A stretch of 64,000 nt of DNA, from positions 1,163,501-1,227,500 of the forward strand of contig JAJHZJ010000414.1 of NCBI GenBank assembly GCA_023548195.1, written 5' to 3'. A model generated the notes under the pieces. That model saw only the letters and a list, made by a program, of their open reading frames with translations. It searched no databases and had not been told where the DNA came from. This stretch comes from Bettongia penicillata ogilbyi (lineage: Eukaryota > Chordata > Mammalia > Diprotodontia > Potoroidae). Positions 46,426-57,829 of this stretch are shown in pieces (the first letter of the stretch is position 1; every line of letters starts with the position of its first letter). The position numbers were made by a program, and so were the translations under genes.

Positions 46426-46785
46426 TGTTTTAATTTACATTTCTCTGATTATTAGAAGGTTTAAATGATTTTTCAAGTTGTTGATTATAATTTATGTTTT
46501 TGCTTTATAATACCGTCTGTTCAAATCCTTTAATTATTTATCCATTGGTGAATGGCTATTACTCTTGCATATTTATAATATTTCCTTACAGATTCTGAAT
46601 GTCACTTTTGTCAGATTTATTCATCTTTATTATGTTTCTCAACTCCTTATATTAGCTATATTGATTTTTATTGCACAAATTAATTTTATTTTAACATGGT
46701 CAAATCCATTTATTTTGTCTCCAATGTTTTTTTCCATTGGTTTGAAAGATAAATTGTTTCCTTTCCACAATTAGAATAAATATAT

Positions 46786-47829
46786 TATTCCTTTTTTAAA
46801 AATTAAAAGCAATTTTTAAAGTATCTAAATTATTGATCCTTTGCAAAAGTCCTACCCTTATTCTCATTATGGCATGGTGAGGTCCTGAGTTTGCAAAGTA
46901 TAGGTATGTCAGCAGGAGATCAACTCTTGTAATTTCTAACAGTTTAAAAAGACTTTTAATATAAGCCCAGAAAAAGACTATGTCTGCTGTTAGAGGATCA
47001 GTCTAACTAAGAACAGGCTTATCATGAGAATGTGGTCATCAGATGATATATTTTTGGTGACCTAAAGACAAAAAACAATCTTAGGTCATCCTTTAGTCCT
47101 GAGTAATCTCTTTTTGCTTATACAATAGCAATGACAGAGTGACAGGAAGGGTGTAACCTTTCAGGAGGGATGATAGAAATCATTCAGTTCTGAAACCATT
47201 AAAAATTATTTCAATTTTATGATTTCATTGGATCCATAGGAAAATAATGAAAACTATCTTAAAATTTTTGCCTGACTTGACAGATAGGAGCTACTTACTT
47301 CTTTCTCTATGATTCAGGATTTTGCATAGTGCTTTCCCCCACGGGTATTCATGTACACCAGGAAACATTAGATATAGAAGACTGGGCAGTGGGGTACTGC
47401 AATTTCAGACTGTGCCCCAAGAATCAACCTTGCTACTGCTCCCCACTGCTCTTTTCTCATTAGGATATTTCAGTCTGTTAACCTTTTGGGCCTCAGGTAT
47501 AGCCTTCATCTGAGGTTCTACCTCTTCCCCATAAGGAGAGGAATTGGCTCTCATCTTTATTTTTAGCATAGAGGTCAAAGGCTAAGCTTCAGCTCTATTT
47601 CTAAGGCAGATACACACATACTCAGGCTTTCTTTTCAGCATGGCGTAGGTCTGTTGCTTTCCAGAATCTTAGCCCCAGGACCTGAGCTCCTTTGGAACAT
47701 AAACCAGCCAGAAACTGATTAGAGCCCACAGACATTAAGTCAATATTGCAAACTGATTTAGTCCTGCTAACAGGATCTAATTCCTTGTCCCAAGACTATA
47801 TTTGACCTAGGAAAGAAAGTATTCTTTAA
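46786..47829. other. Intergenic sequence without recognised features
   Basis: No exon or clear repeat was recognised on either strand. Confidence 0.4.
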
Positions 47830-49140
47830 CTACCTAATTTGATAATAACTGATGGGAGAAGTAGAAAAGAGATTGGAAGAAATTAGACTTAGGCCAACAT
47901 CTTACTCTATATACTACAATAAATTCAAAATGGATATGTGACCTGAACATCAAAGATCATGATATTAAAAAATTAGAAGAGAAGCTGAAGATAAACCCTT
48001 TACAATTATAAGGAAGAGCTATATTCCTAACCAAATAAAGGACTGAGAGAATTACAAAAGATAAAATAGATCATTTTACATGGAATTGAAAAGCTTCTGC
48101 ACAAACTTTATGCAGCTAAAATAAGAAAGAAAGCTGTGTAGAAAAAAAACACTTCATACCAAATTTCCCTGATAAGGATATAGTATTGTGGCAGCAAGCA
48201 GGGTGGGATTTGTTTGTTTGGAGTTATTTTCTAGGCTCAGGTTAGATTGTGAGCCCTTGAGGGTTCACAGTGAGCCCTGATGGTTTGTGGCTGTACTGAA
48301 TGATGTGGGTTTCATGCCTGCTGGTCGAACCGAGCCTTTGTTATATATACTGGGAAGTTAGTATTTTAATTTGGGTATTCCCTTCTGAGAATGATCTAGT
48401 GATTGCCTGGTGGAGATTCTGTGTGGCCCATATGTTCATACCCCCCCAACTGCTCAGATGTAAAGACTCTCTTGATCCAGTTATGTATGTAAATTGTAAA
48501 GCAACATTGCTCTGAGTCAGGCAGTAGAGCCCTGTCTTTATTTTGATAAAGATAAAAAGGTTTTTTCTTGAATAGATGGAAGGCTTGGTAACTTTGGGAA
48601 TGTAAAAGATAAAAAGGTGTTCCTGGAAGCATTTGTTTGAACTGATTAAAATGATTGTTCACCCCTCAAAAGTTTCTTTTCTTTTTATAAATACTGATTT
48701 AGGAAACTGTGCTAGTAGCCCTCTCCCCCCGCCCCGTGTATATTGTGTATGTGAGGAAAATTAACAAAAATATGAGACCAAAAGTCATTCCCCAGAAGAC
48801 AAGTGTTCAAAGGATACGAACAAATGATTCTCAAAGAATTGTAAACTATTAAAACTAATGAAAGAGTGCTCCAAGTCATGCGTAATAAGAGAAATGAGAA
48901 TCGGAACAACTATAAAGTTTGACCTCACACTGAGCAGATTGTCAAAGATGATAAAAGATGAGAATAGCCAGTGCTGAAGAGATTGTGGAAAGATAAACTC
49001 ACTAATGCAGTGTTGGTAAAGTTATGTCAGTACAACCATTTTGGAAAGCAATTTGGAATTGTGCAAATAAACTTACTCCAATGTCCATAACCTTTGATGA
49101 ATGATGAATATAGAAAACATGGAACAATTTATATGAACTG
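47830..49140 (+). mobile_element. L1 ORF2 fragment, interrupted
   Basis: TTAGGCCAACATCTTACTC, AATTCAAAATGGATATGTGACC and AGCTTCTGCACAAACTTTATGC on the left of the insertion; AAAGTCATTCCCCAGAAGACAAG, TACAACCATTTTGGAAAGCAATTTGG and TAAACTTACTCCAATGTCC on the right. The frame is broken by many stops. It continues across the block at 48191-48740. Confidence 0.75.
48191..48740. mobile_element. Unidentified inserted element (about 550 bp) in L1
   Basis: The L1 reads CCCTGATAAGGATATAGTATTGTG, then foreign sequence, then TATTGTGTATGTGAGG and L1 again. TATTGTG occurs exactly at 48184-48190 and 48741-48747 and could be a 7-bp target duplication. The insert starts GCAGCAAGCAGGG and ends CCCCGTGTA. I saw no terminal inverted repeat and could not name a family. 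Confidence 0.5.
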
Positions 49141-49164
49141 ATATAAAATGAGAGTCAACAAAAT

Positions 49165-49570
49165 GATGTATGTAATCAGTCAATAAACATTTATTAAGTA
49201 ACTACTGTATGCCAAGCATTGTGCTAAGTGATGGGGTTACAAAATAAGGAAAAATAAAGAAGTCTCTGCCTTCAAGGAGCGTATAGTTTAATGGAGGAGA
49301 CAACATGAAAAGCAAACTATACACAGGATAAATAGGAAATAATGAAAGGAGGGAAGGCTTCATGTGGAAGGTGGGATTTTAGTTGGGTCTTAATGGAAGC
49401 CAACGAGGTCAGTAGGTATTGTAGAGTAGGGAGAGCATGTTCCAGGTATGGGGGACAGTCAGAGAAAATGCCCAGAGATGGAGTATCTTAATTGTGAAAC
49501 AGCTATAAGGTTGGTGTCCCAGGATCAAAGGTTACACATGGTGGAGAGTAAGGTATAAGACCCTATGACA
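49165..49570 (-). mobile_element. L2 LINE 3' part, antisense
   Basis: In + reading: CAATAAACATTTATTAAGTAAC, CCAAGCATTGTGCTAAGTG, CCTTCAAGGAGCGTATAG, GCATGTTCCAGGTATGGGGG and GTTGGTGTCCCAGGATC. Confidence 0.85.
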
Positions 49571-50284
49571 TTAAATCCTTTATTCTAAAGTCTTGCTTTT
49601 CTCATGCTTTTGTGATGCCTTAAGACTAGATCTATGTTATATGTATAGCCATCACCAAACCTTTCAGGCTTTGAGCTTCCCTTCAAGTGGGTATACTAGA
49701 AACATAGCAGATGACATTCTTGTTGGACTGGCAATAACACATACAGTCAAGACTTCAGAGCACTCAGAAGGAATGAATTTGGACTCAGGAGTGGGAGAAC
49801 TGGCAAAGATATTTACAAAATCAAAAACACTGCCGTAAGAACCTAGGGATGAGGTGTGGCTGAACTACTTGCATTAACTAGGATATAGGGCCTCCAGGAA
49901 ATTAGATGACAAATATCCAAGACCAATCACCATAACCTTATGCTTTAGCACTATGACATATGAAGTGGGGTTACTCTGAATCTGAAAGAATCAGTCAGGG
50001 TTTCATGAGTCTTGCCCCTGACTTCTTTGTAAAGCAGCAAGATGCTGCTAGAATCAGTGAAACTCAAAATTGCCAGAAGACATGGGAATGGCAGAATATT
50101 TGATTTATTGCAGGAAATACAGCACAAGAGACCATACCTGATAGGTAGTGAAATATTTTTATGTCCCTATACCCATAGTCCTATGAACTTTCCCTTGGGG
50201 GATTATCAAAGGGAGTGTCACTGGCACACCAGACAGAGGCAACAGGGAGAAGTTTGTCAGACTTCATATGGAATATCCTAGAAC
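49571..50284. other. Intergenic sequence without recognised features
   Basis: No exon or repeat family was recognised. Confidence 0.4.
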
Positions 50285-50430
50285 TGATGAGACCATAATT
50301 GGTGGGATCTTTAAGCCCATCTAGTCTAACTCTCCTCTTATTACAGATGAGGAAACTAAGGCCTAGAGGCAAAGTGATTGATTTGTCCAAGGTCACATAT
50401 TGAAAAGATTGGTGCCCATGCAAGATACCT
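50285..50430 (-). mobile_element. MIR3-like SINE, antisense
   Basis: AAGCCCATCTAGTCTAACTC, TTACAGATGAGGAAACTAAGGCC and TTGTCCAAGGTCACATATTG. Confidence 0.7.
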
Positions 50431-50639
50431 AACATGAGGGGTGGACTTCCTGTTGAGGCATCACAGAAGGACATAGACAAGAGTTGCAAGCCATGAGAGG
50501 TCAAGGACAGGTGATGAGGTCAAGGACTTTTGGAGAGAATCACAGAATTTCAGAGTTGGAAAAGGGTCCAGTGGCCACCTAGTTCAGCCTGTACCTGAAC
50601 AATGTGTTGAATGATTTTTTTAATCCCTATTTTATTACA

Positions 50640-51424
50640 ATCAGTATAATTCAGTTCAGTGTTCAATTCAGATCACAGAGGTAGTGATTTCTTTTATCTT
50701 TTATCATCTATTATTGTCTATTAATATACATTTAGTAATCAATTAGAATGTATTTTATGTATCTTACATAGAGGGATAATTAGATAAGATAGATTCTTTC
50801 TCATAATAGGCACCAAAATTTTAAACTACAAGATTATAAATTCATTTGTTTGTTCACTTGCTTAATCAAAAGAAGTTAACTAGATGACTGCAACCCTCTC
50901 TTTCTGCTAAGGAGGAGACCAAGTTAAACATGATGAAGATGACCTCATAATGAGGAAAGTCCCCCAGCAATATTTTGATTGTCTTTCTACCCATATCATC
51001 CTTTTGTTGGGAAAATGGGCCTAGGGGCACTTGACCAACAGGCCTATGAGCACTTGACCAACTGGGTGACTTTGTCTACCAGAGTTGGTTCTCTATTGCC
51101 CAACATAGGGTCAGTGGACGACCATCAATTTTGCCTATTTTTGGACATCCTCTGCCTGACCCTAGACATGAACTGATGTTTCTCCTAGAGGGTCAAGTTC
51201 TATCAATCAATGAGACTCTATAATTTACTTTTGCCCCATCTGTACCATCTGGGTATCAAGCAGTATAAAACTAAGGCCCTGGAAAAAAGGGGGTATCTTA
51301 GATCCTGAGGAAGATCTGAAGTCCTATTCATTAAAATGGGTCAGATCCCTTTAATAAATGGTTATTGGCTCAGAACTCTACCTCAGTTTCTCTTATTATA
51401 GTTTGGGCATTTTTGGACCCCACA
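50640..51424 (+). mobile_element. Probable solo LTR of an endogenous retrovirus-like element
   Basis: This block splits the CR1-type LINE. Near its right end it has a TATA-like CAGTATAAAACT (about 51260), a polyadenylation-like TTTAATAAATGG (about 51350) roughly 90 bp later, and a CTCAGTTTCTCTTATTATAG...TTGGACCCCACA end. That order suits U3-R-U5. The left edge and a target duplication were not resolved, and there is no internal viral gene. Confidence 0.5.
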
Positions 51425-51600
51425 GCAACAGCCCCTTCTACAGTATACCCAGCAAGTGGCTATCTTCAATGAGGAAGAACTCACTACCTCCTGAAGGATC
51501 CCATTCTACTTTTTGATAGCTCTAATGGTTAGGGATATTTTTTCCTGTCATCAAGTTTAAATTTACTTCTTTGCAACTTTTACGCATTACTCCTAATTTA

Positions 51601-52154
51601 AGCTGAGGCATGAGAGAAATGATCATTTCTCTCTTGTGTTAATAACTAATTATTGAATCAGGACCAAGGAATTTTCCCTTTCCTACTTCCTCATCCAGAA
51701 ATCAACCAGTGTGGAAAATCTTTCTCAAAAACTTACCCAGGCTAAGATCTAATCAAAGATAATAAAAGTTTAAGCAAATGGGTAGATCTCTGATCATTGT
51801 GTTTACTCAGACAGGTCTGGGAAAATGTGATGCTTCCTTTGGTCAGACAGGTGATATGGAAACTGATAAGTCTCCTTGACCAAGAGTTAGTGTACCTCAA
51901 GTCCTGTACCTCAAGACCTTAAGTGGAATATAATCTCTCTCATTATAATCTTCATTCTCTCATTAATTATTAATCAGTCAGAGTTGATTGCCACCTTCAG
52001 GAATACCCACTCTTCTCTAGAGTCCCAGTGGTTGAGTCTGCCTCCATGAGGGATCTTTGGCATTAGAGGATGCCATTTACTTCTGTTATTAATAACATTC
52101 TAGCCTTATAAATCAAATGATAAATTTGAAACCATGTCTCTCAAACTTTTTTAA
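51601..52154. other. Intergenic sequence without recognised features
   Basis: No gene or repeat was recognised. The sequence around 52110-52155 leads into a MIR. Confidence 0.4.
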
Positions 52155-52335
52155 ATGTCATAGGTAACTAGACAGCAATATGGATAGAGTGTCAGCCTTG
52201 TAATCAGGAAGGCTTGAGCTTAGATACTGCTTCATTAGTTGTGTGGCCCTATACAAGTCATTCTATAGCTTTCAGCCTCAGTTTCTTCATCTGTAAAATG
52301 GGGATAAAAACACTTCAAAGGGATGTTGTAAGGAT
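52155..52335 (+). mobile_element. MIR-type SINE
   Basis: GACAGCAATATGGATAGAGTG, TAATCAGGAAGGCTTGAGC, TTGTGTGGCCC and CATCTGTAAAATGGGGATAAAAAC. Confidence 0.85.
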
Positions 52336-52364
52336 CAGAAGAGTAAATGATCAAATGTTTGCAT

Positions 52365-52432
52365 ACGCATACACAATATATACACACACGTGTATACATA
52401 CATGTGTGTGTATCTATGTGTGTATATATATC
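52365..52432. repeat. TA/CA/TG microsatellite
   Basis: Interrupted CATACACAATATATACACACACG and TGTGTGTATATATATC tracts. Confidence 0.8.
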
Positions 52433-52630
52433 ATTTAGGTGACTTGGAGTCAGAAAGACATGTATGTGAGTTCAGATCTGGCGTGTGACCTTGAGCAAGT
52501 CACATACCCCTGTTTGCCTCAGTTTCTTCATGTGTAAAATGAACTGGAGAAGGAAAGGGCAAACCACTCCAATATCTTTGCCAAGAAAATCCTAAATGAG
52601 GTCATGAAAGTTAGATGTGACAAAAATGCA
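52433..52630 (+). mobile_element. Marsupial SINE with RTE-like tail
   Basis: AGGTGACTTGGAGTCAGAAAG, GAGCAAGTCACATACCCC, AAATGAACTGGAGAAGGAAAGG and CCAATATCTTTGCCAAGAAAATCC. Confidence 0.85.
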
Positions 52631-52659
52631 TATACATATGCATATATAAATATATTTTA

Positions 52660-52915
52660 ATAACAATACCTAGCATTTCTACAGTGCTTTAAAGTTTGCA
52701 AAATGCTTTACAAATACTATTTTATTTTATGCTTACAACAACCTTGGGAGATAGAAATTGCTATTATCCCATTTTGCAAATAAGGAAACTGAGGCAAATG
52801 GCAATTAAGAAACTTGGGTAGGGTCATACAGCTAGTAGATATCTGAGCCTGATGTAAACTCAGGTCTTCATGACTCCAGGTTCGGTACTTTATCCATTGT
52901 ACCATCTATGTGTAC
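52660..52915 (-). mobile_element. MIR-type SINE, antisense
   Basis: TAACAATACCTAGCATTTC, TTTACAAATACTATTTTATTTTATG, ACAACCTTGGGAG, AAGGAAACTGAGGCAAATGG and GGTTCGGTACTTTATCCATTG. Confidence 0.9.
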
Positions 52916-53420
52916 TTTATACATATTTGTGTGTATGCATATGTGCATACATACAGAAAACACTTTGTAAACCCTAATGTGAATATTTTAGCCATTGCTA
53001 TGACACTTTTACATGGTAACTCTTCAAATATTTGAAGACAGTTATCATGTATCCCCTAAGTCTTCTCTCCTCCAACCTAAACATTACTGTTTCCTTTAAC
53101 TAATATTCATACATCATGGAGTTAAGACTTGCCACCATTCTGGTTGCCATCCTCTGAGTGCTTTTTAGTTTATACATATATTTTCTGAAAGAGGGCATCC
53201 AAAACCAAAAACTATCCTCTAGGTATGAAGGGTACCCATACTTCACAGATTCCTGGAAGTACTGAATTATTTACTGATCACCAAAAACCTGGTGGTCAGT
53301 GTTCTGGGCATAAAGTTCTCTGAACTTAGTATATGAGATTCTTGTGACATTAAGGTCCTTCTTCCATGTTGCAAGAATATGTAATTTCGTTACTGTGGCA
53401 TCACCTCCTCTGACACAGAC

Positions 53421-54282
53421 TGTAACTCCCCCATGCCTTAGTAAATAGAAGAGTTGTAACTAGCACAGGGCAAACAAGGCTTTGCCATAGGGTGTTAATA
53501 TCCAGGGAAAGGAAAATATATCCTCCAACTTTAGTTCACTTCCTTCCCATGGCTTCTGTCAGGCCCCTATATTGACTATGGGACAACAGCCTCCAAGGTC
53601 CCATTGCTTGAGCCAACCGGCAAAGTGGGGATGATGCCTACTTATGGGTCTGCCTTCTTCATTCTCTTTTAAAATTCTTCAAACTCTTTCTGAAGTTTTA
53701 TTTTCAAAAAGTTAGAAAAAATTGTGTACCTTTTCAGAATAATGAAAAAAATGGTTAAGATAAACTATCTCATGTTGCTATACAACCTTTACTCCTTCTA
53801 TGTAATAGAAAACTTACTATGGTAAACTAACTAATATTATTATAATAAGGAATCCATGATGCAGATCTTTCTATCCACAATTCAAGAGTATAATGTGATA
53901 TCAATAGGAATATCAGAAACTGAGTCTGGGTCCAATTCAATAGTGTGAGGAGGTACATGGCAGTCTATAAGAGGGGGCCTGAGGGCACAGAAGACAGTTT
54001 AATCATACCAGGAGGAGTTGACTCATTTACAAAGGCAGTTACACATACTTGTGGAGAGCCACAAAGCTAAGGTGTGGAAAGAGCTGTTATCCAGTGAAGG
54101 AGACATGAATATGTGGTTCATTCTAAGGGGGAAAGGAACATTCCCACACATTCATACGCTGGGAGAGATCCTCATTCACCCTGTGCTATTGGGTGCACCC
54201 TTGACTGTATACAATGTATAGACTGTATAGAATGTCCCTAAAGATAACTCTAATGTTAACATTTGAATGGATTACAGACTAA
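53421..54282. other. Intergenic sequence without recognised features
   Basis: No exon or repeat family was recognised. Confidence 0.4.
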
Positions 54283-54379
54283 ATGAATGCATTTAATATA
54301 TTGTCAAGTACTGTGCTACGTACTGGAGATACAAATACAAAAGGTAGACAGTTCCTATCTTCAAAGAGGTTACGTTTAA

Positions 54380-54381
<2 letters not shown>
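54283..54381 (-). mobile_element. L2 LINE, antisense, left part of split copy
   Basis: GTACTGTGCTACGTACTGGAG and CTATCTTCAAAGAGGTTACG are antisense L2. The copy continues at 57312 after the HAL1-type insertion. Confidence 0.75.

Positions 54382-54430
<49 letters not shown>
54382..54430. repeat. (AC)18(TA)n microsatellite at the LINE 3' end
   Basis: About 18 AC units are followed by about 6 TA units, directly between the target duplication and the HAL1-type 3' end. Confidence 0.95.
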
Positions 54431-55211
54431 ATTTCTTATTTTCAGTTTACAACATTCACTTCCACAAGATTTTGAATTCCAAATTTTCTCCCCATCTCTC
54501 CCTTCCCCCATCCCAATACAGCATGCCACCCCATCCACCCCTTTCCCCAATCTGTCCTCCCTTATATTACCCCCATCCCCATCCCCTCTATTTTCCTGTA
54601 GGGCAAGATAGATTTTTATACCCCATTACCTGTACAACCTATTTCCCAGGTGCATGCAAAAACAATTTTTAACATTTATTTTTAAAGCTTTGAATTCTAC
54701 ATTCTCTCCCTTCCTCCCTCCCTACCCACTCTCATTGAGAAAACAAGTAATTCTATGTTAGACATACATATGTAGCCATACAAGACACTTCCATAACAAT
54801 CAAGTAGCTATCCTGTCCTCCATTTATTCCATTCTCTCCCTTGAACTGTCCACCCTGTTTGCTTCTGATTACCCCTTCCCCCAATCTGCCATTCCTTCTA
54901 TTATCCTCCCTTTTCTATCACCTTCTCCCCTACCTTCCTGCAGGATAAGATAGATTTCCATACCCAATTAGGTGTGTGTTATTCCTTCCTTAAGCCAAAT
55001 CTGATAAGAATAAGGCTCACTTATTCCCTTTCACCTTCTTCATTCTTCTCCTCCATTGTAAAAACTCTTTCTTGCCTCTTATGTGAAATGATTTGCTACA
55101 GTCTACCTCTCCCTTCAGCTCTCTCCCAATACATTCCTCTCAAAAATTAATTTTATTTTTTTAGGTATTCTCCATTCATATTCATATTCAGCTCACTCTA
55201 TGCCCTCTGTC

Positions 55212-55330
55212 TACAAACACACACACACACACACACACATACACATACATGTACATACCTACACATATACATACACATATAGAATATACACAAACACACA
55301 TACATACACATATGTAATACACACACACAT
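55212..55330. repeat. CA/TACA-rich microsatellite inside the HAL1-type element
   Basis: (CA)n followed by ACATACATGTACATACC-type interrupted repeats, within the 3' half of the element. Confidence 0.85.
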
Positions 55331-57311
55331 ATATTCCCTCTAACTACCCTAATACTGAGAAAGGTCTCAAGAGTTACAAATATCGTCTTTCCATGTAGGA
55401 ATGTAAACAGTTCAACTTTAATGAATCCCTTATGGCTTATCTTTCCTATTTACTTTTTCATGTTTCTTTTGATTCTTGTATTTGAAAGTCAAACTTTCTA
55501 TTCAGCTCTGGTCTTTTCAACAAGAATGCTTGGAAGCCCTCTATTTCATTGAAATTCCATTTTTTGCCCTTGAAGTATTATACTCAGTTTCATTGGGTAG
55601 GTGATTTTTTATTTTAATCCTATCTTCTTTGACCTCTGAAATATTATATTCCAAGGCCTCTGATCCCTTAGTGTAGAAGCTGCTAACTGTGGATAACTGG
55701 ATAACTGTGTTATCCTAATTGTATTTCCACAGTACTGAAATATTTTCTCCTATACCTGGGAACTCTGGAATTTGGCTACAATATTCCTTAGGAGTTTTGC
55801 TTTTGGAGTCTCTTTCAGGAGATGATGGTGGATTCTTCCCATTTCTATTTTACCCTCTGGTTCTAGAATATCAGGACAGTTTTCCTTGATAATTTCTTGG
55901 AAGATGATGTTTAGGTTGTTTTTTTGATCATGTTTTCAGGTAGTCTGATAATTTTTAAATTGTCTTTCCTGGATCTATTTTCCATGTCAGTTATTTTTCC
56001 AATGAGACATTTCACATTGTCTTCTATTTTTTCACTCTTTTGGTTTTGTTTTATAATTTCTTGATTTCTTATAAAGTCATTAGCTTCCATTTACTCCATT
56101 ATAATTTTTAAGGTATTATTTTCTTCAGTGAGCTTTTGGACCTCCTTTTCCATTTGGTCAGTTCTTATTTTTAAGGCATTCTTCTCTTCATTAGTTTTTT
56201 TGGACCTCTTTTGCCATTTGGGTTAGTCTATTTTTAAAGGTGTTATTTTACTCAGCATTTTTTTTGGTTCTCCTTTAGCAAGCTGTTGACATGTTTTTCA
56301 TAATTTTCTTGCATGGTCCTCGTTTCTCTTCCCAAGTTTCCTCTACTTCTCTTACTTGATTTTTCATTTTGAGCTCTTCCATGACCTGGAACCATTTCAT
56401 ATTTATTTGGGAGGCTTTGGATGTAGGAGCTTTGACCTTGCTATCTTCTTCCAGTTGCATGTTTTGATCTTCCTCCATTTGTATGCTTTGATTTTCCTCA
56501 TCCAAAAAGATGGAAGAAAATACCTTTTCACTAAGAAAGTAACCTTCTATAGTCTTATTTTTTCCCTTTTTTGGACATTTTCCCAGCCAATTACTTCACT
56601 TTTGAGCTCTTTGTTAAGTGGAGGGTGTACTACCCCAAGTTTCAGAGATTTTGTGCAGCTGTTTTCAGAAAGATCTCTAGGGACCTGTGAGTTCTCAGTT
56701 CCTCCAGAGTGGTATAATCAAGGCAGAGGTGTTTATTCCTCTCTAGACCTGTGCTCTTGTCTGTGAGCAGCCACAAGCACTCTTTTCTTCCCTGGAACTG
56801 CAAGTAGGATTCCCTCTTCACAACCACCACCAGCTCTACCATGCCAGAGCTCCTTCCCACCCCAGGATCACCACTCAAGACTGTACTACCACTGTCAGTA
56901 GGCCATGAGGTGCAGAAGCAGCACCTATCTGGGGCTGGAGCTGGGTCCAGATCACACTCCCCTCTCACCCAGGTGAGAGAGCTTTCTCACTGACCTATGA
57001 AGTTGTCTTTGGCGTTTGTGAGTTGAGAAGTATGGATACCACAGCAGCTGCCACTGATTCAATACCCTGAAGCCTGCTCCAGTCTTGTCTGTGCTGGTGC
57101 AGCATGGTCCATACTTCAGTCAGAGCCTGGTGTAATAGACCCTTTCTGTCAGCCTTCCAGATTGTCTTAGGCTGGAAATCTATTTCATTCTGTCATTTTG
57201 TGGCTTCTGCTACTCTAGAATTTCTTTAGAGTCATTTTTTACAGGTGTTGGGGGTCAGAGAACTCAAGTAGGTCCCTGCTTTTGCTCTGTCATCTTGGTT
57301 CTGCCCCCAGT

Positions 57312-57540
57312 CTAAGGAGCTTACATTTTAATGGGGGACATGACACATATTGGGAGAAAGGTGGTCAGGGAATGGAATCTTGGCCTGGCAAGCCACAAAT
57401 GGCCAATGGAACAATAGTGCAATCCAGGGATATTCCCTTTCCCGAGGTAATAGGTGGAAATGGCTGGATGTTTGGGTGAGGATGAGAACACAAAGTCCCT
57501 GGGAGAGGTTAGCACATTCAAGGCTTGTTGGAAGAAATTA
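57312..57540 (-). mobile_element. L2 LINE, antisense, right part of split copy
   Basis: TAAGGAGCTTACATTTTAATGG and GACATGACACATATTGGGAG continue the L2 that stops at 54381. Confidence 0.7.
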
Positions 57541-57829
57541 CTTTTCAGTATTGTAGAATATAGGACATCTTCACATGTCTATCACCCCAAGCCAATTCCT
57601 GAATTAGAACTTCCATCTTCTTGTCCTCTTTAATCATAGAAGTGGTTCTATTTCCTCTATGGATACCCAGCACTGTGGATCCCCATCAAACACATATCTC
57701 CTTTCTCTCTTTATTATTAAGATTCATATTTAGAAGCTCCATCATATTGATGCCCACACATCTGATATTATCATATCTGAAAGATTTCCTTTCCATAGTT
57801 TGGATATTTATGATTCCTATAAACAAACC
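57541..57829. other. Unassigned intergenic spacer
   Basis: No feature was recognised. Confidence 0.4.

Larger units (their letters stand above)
44810..46785 (-). mobile_element. Marsupial L1, antisense, with insertions
   Basis: The antisense L1 3' UTR/ORF2 end appears as GGTGATGGGCATCC (44990-45005), CATGCCAACATAGGCATG, TTTTGCCAATTTGGTGTGGATAAAGG, TTGTTTTAATTTACATTTCTCTG, TTATCCATTGGTGAATGGC and CATTTATTTTGTCTCC. Interruptions are a SINE at 45195-45445 and an unassigned block at about 45988-46425. Confidence 0.75.
50525..53420 (-). mobile_element. CR1-type LINE, antisense, broken into three pieces
   Basis: Pieces in + reading: 50525-50610 (GAATCACAGAATTTCAGAGTTGG, TAGTTCAGCCTGTACC), 51430-51600 (CCAGCAAGTGGCTATCTTC, GAGGAAGAACTCACTACCTCC, CCTGTCATCAAGTTTAAATT) and 52990-53420 (TTTGAAGACAGTTATCATG, CCCTAAGTCTTCTCTCC, CATTCTGGTTGCCATCCTCTG). 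They follow one another in the order expected of a single antisense CR1-type element. An LTR-like block and a cluster of SINEs separate them. Confidence 0.65.
54382..57311 (-). mobile_element. HAL1-type (half-L1) LINE, antisense, nearly full length
   Basis: The element is about 2.9 kb on the minus strand and lies between two halves of an L2. A diverged target duplication flanks it: AAAGAGGTTACGTTTAAAT at 54363-54381 and TAAGGAGCTTACATTTTAAT from 57312. Reading minus, a 5' leader is followed by an ORF1-like region starting near 56505 (MDEENQSIQMEEDQNM), rich in Glu/Lys with heptad-like character, as in L1 ORF1 coiled coils. The frame is lost by a frameshift and stop near 56275. I see no ORF2, hence the half-L1 call. 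The 3' end runs into (TA)n/(CA)n. Confidence 0.75.

Noticed and set aside
54283..54672. 129-codon frame containing a Thr-His run
   Set aside because: The run is a translated (CA)n microsatellite followed by antisense LINE sequence.
56275..56505. 76-codon acidic frame as a possible small protein gene
   Set aside because: It is the start of ORF1 in a HAL1-type LINE and is broken by a frameshift.
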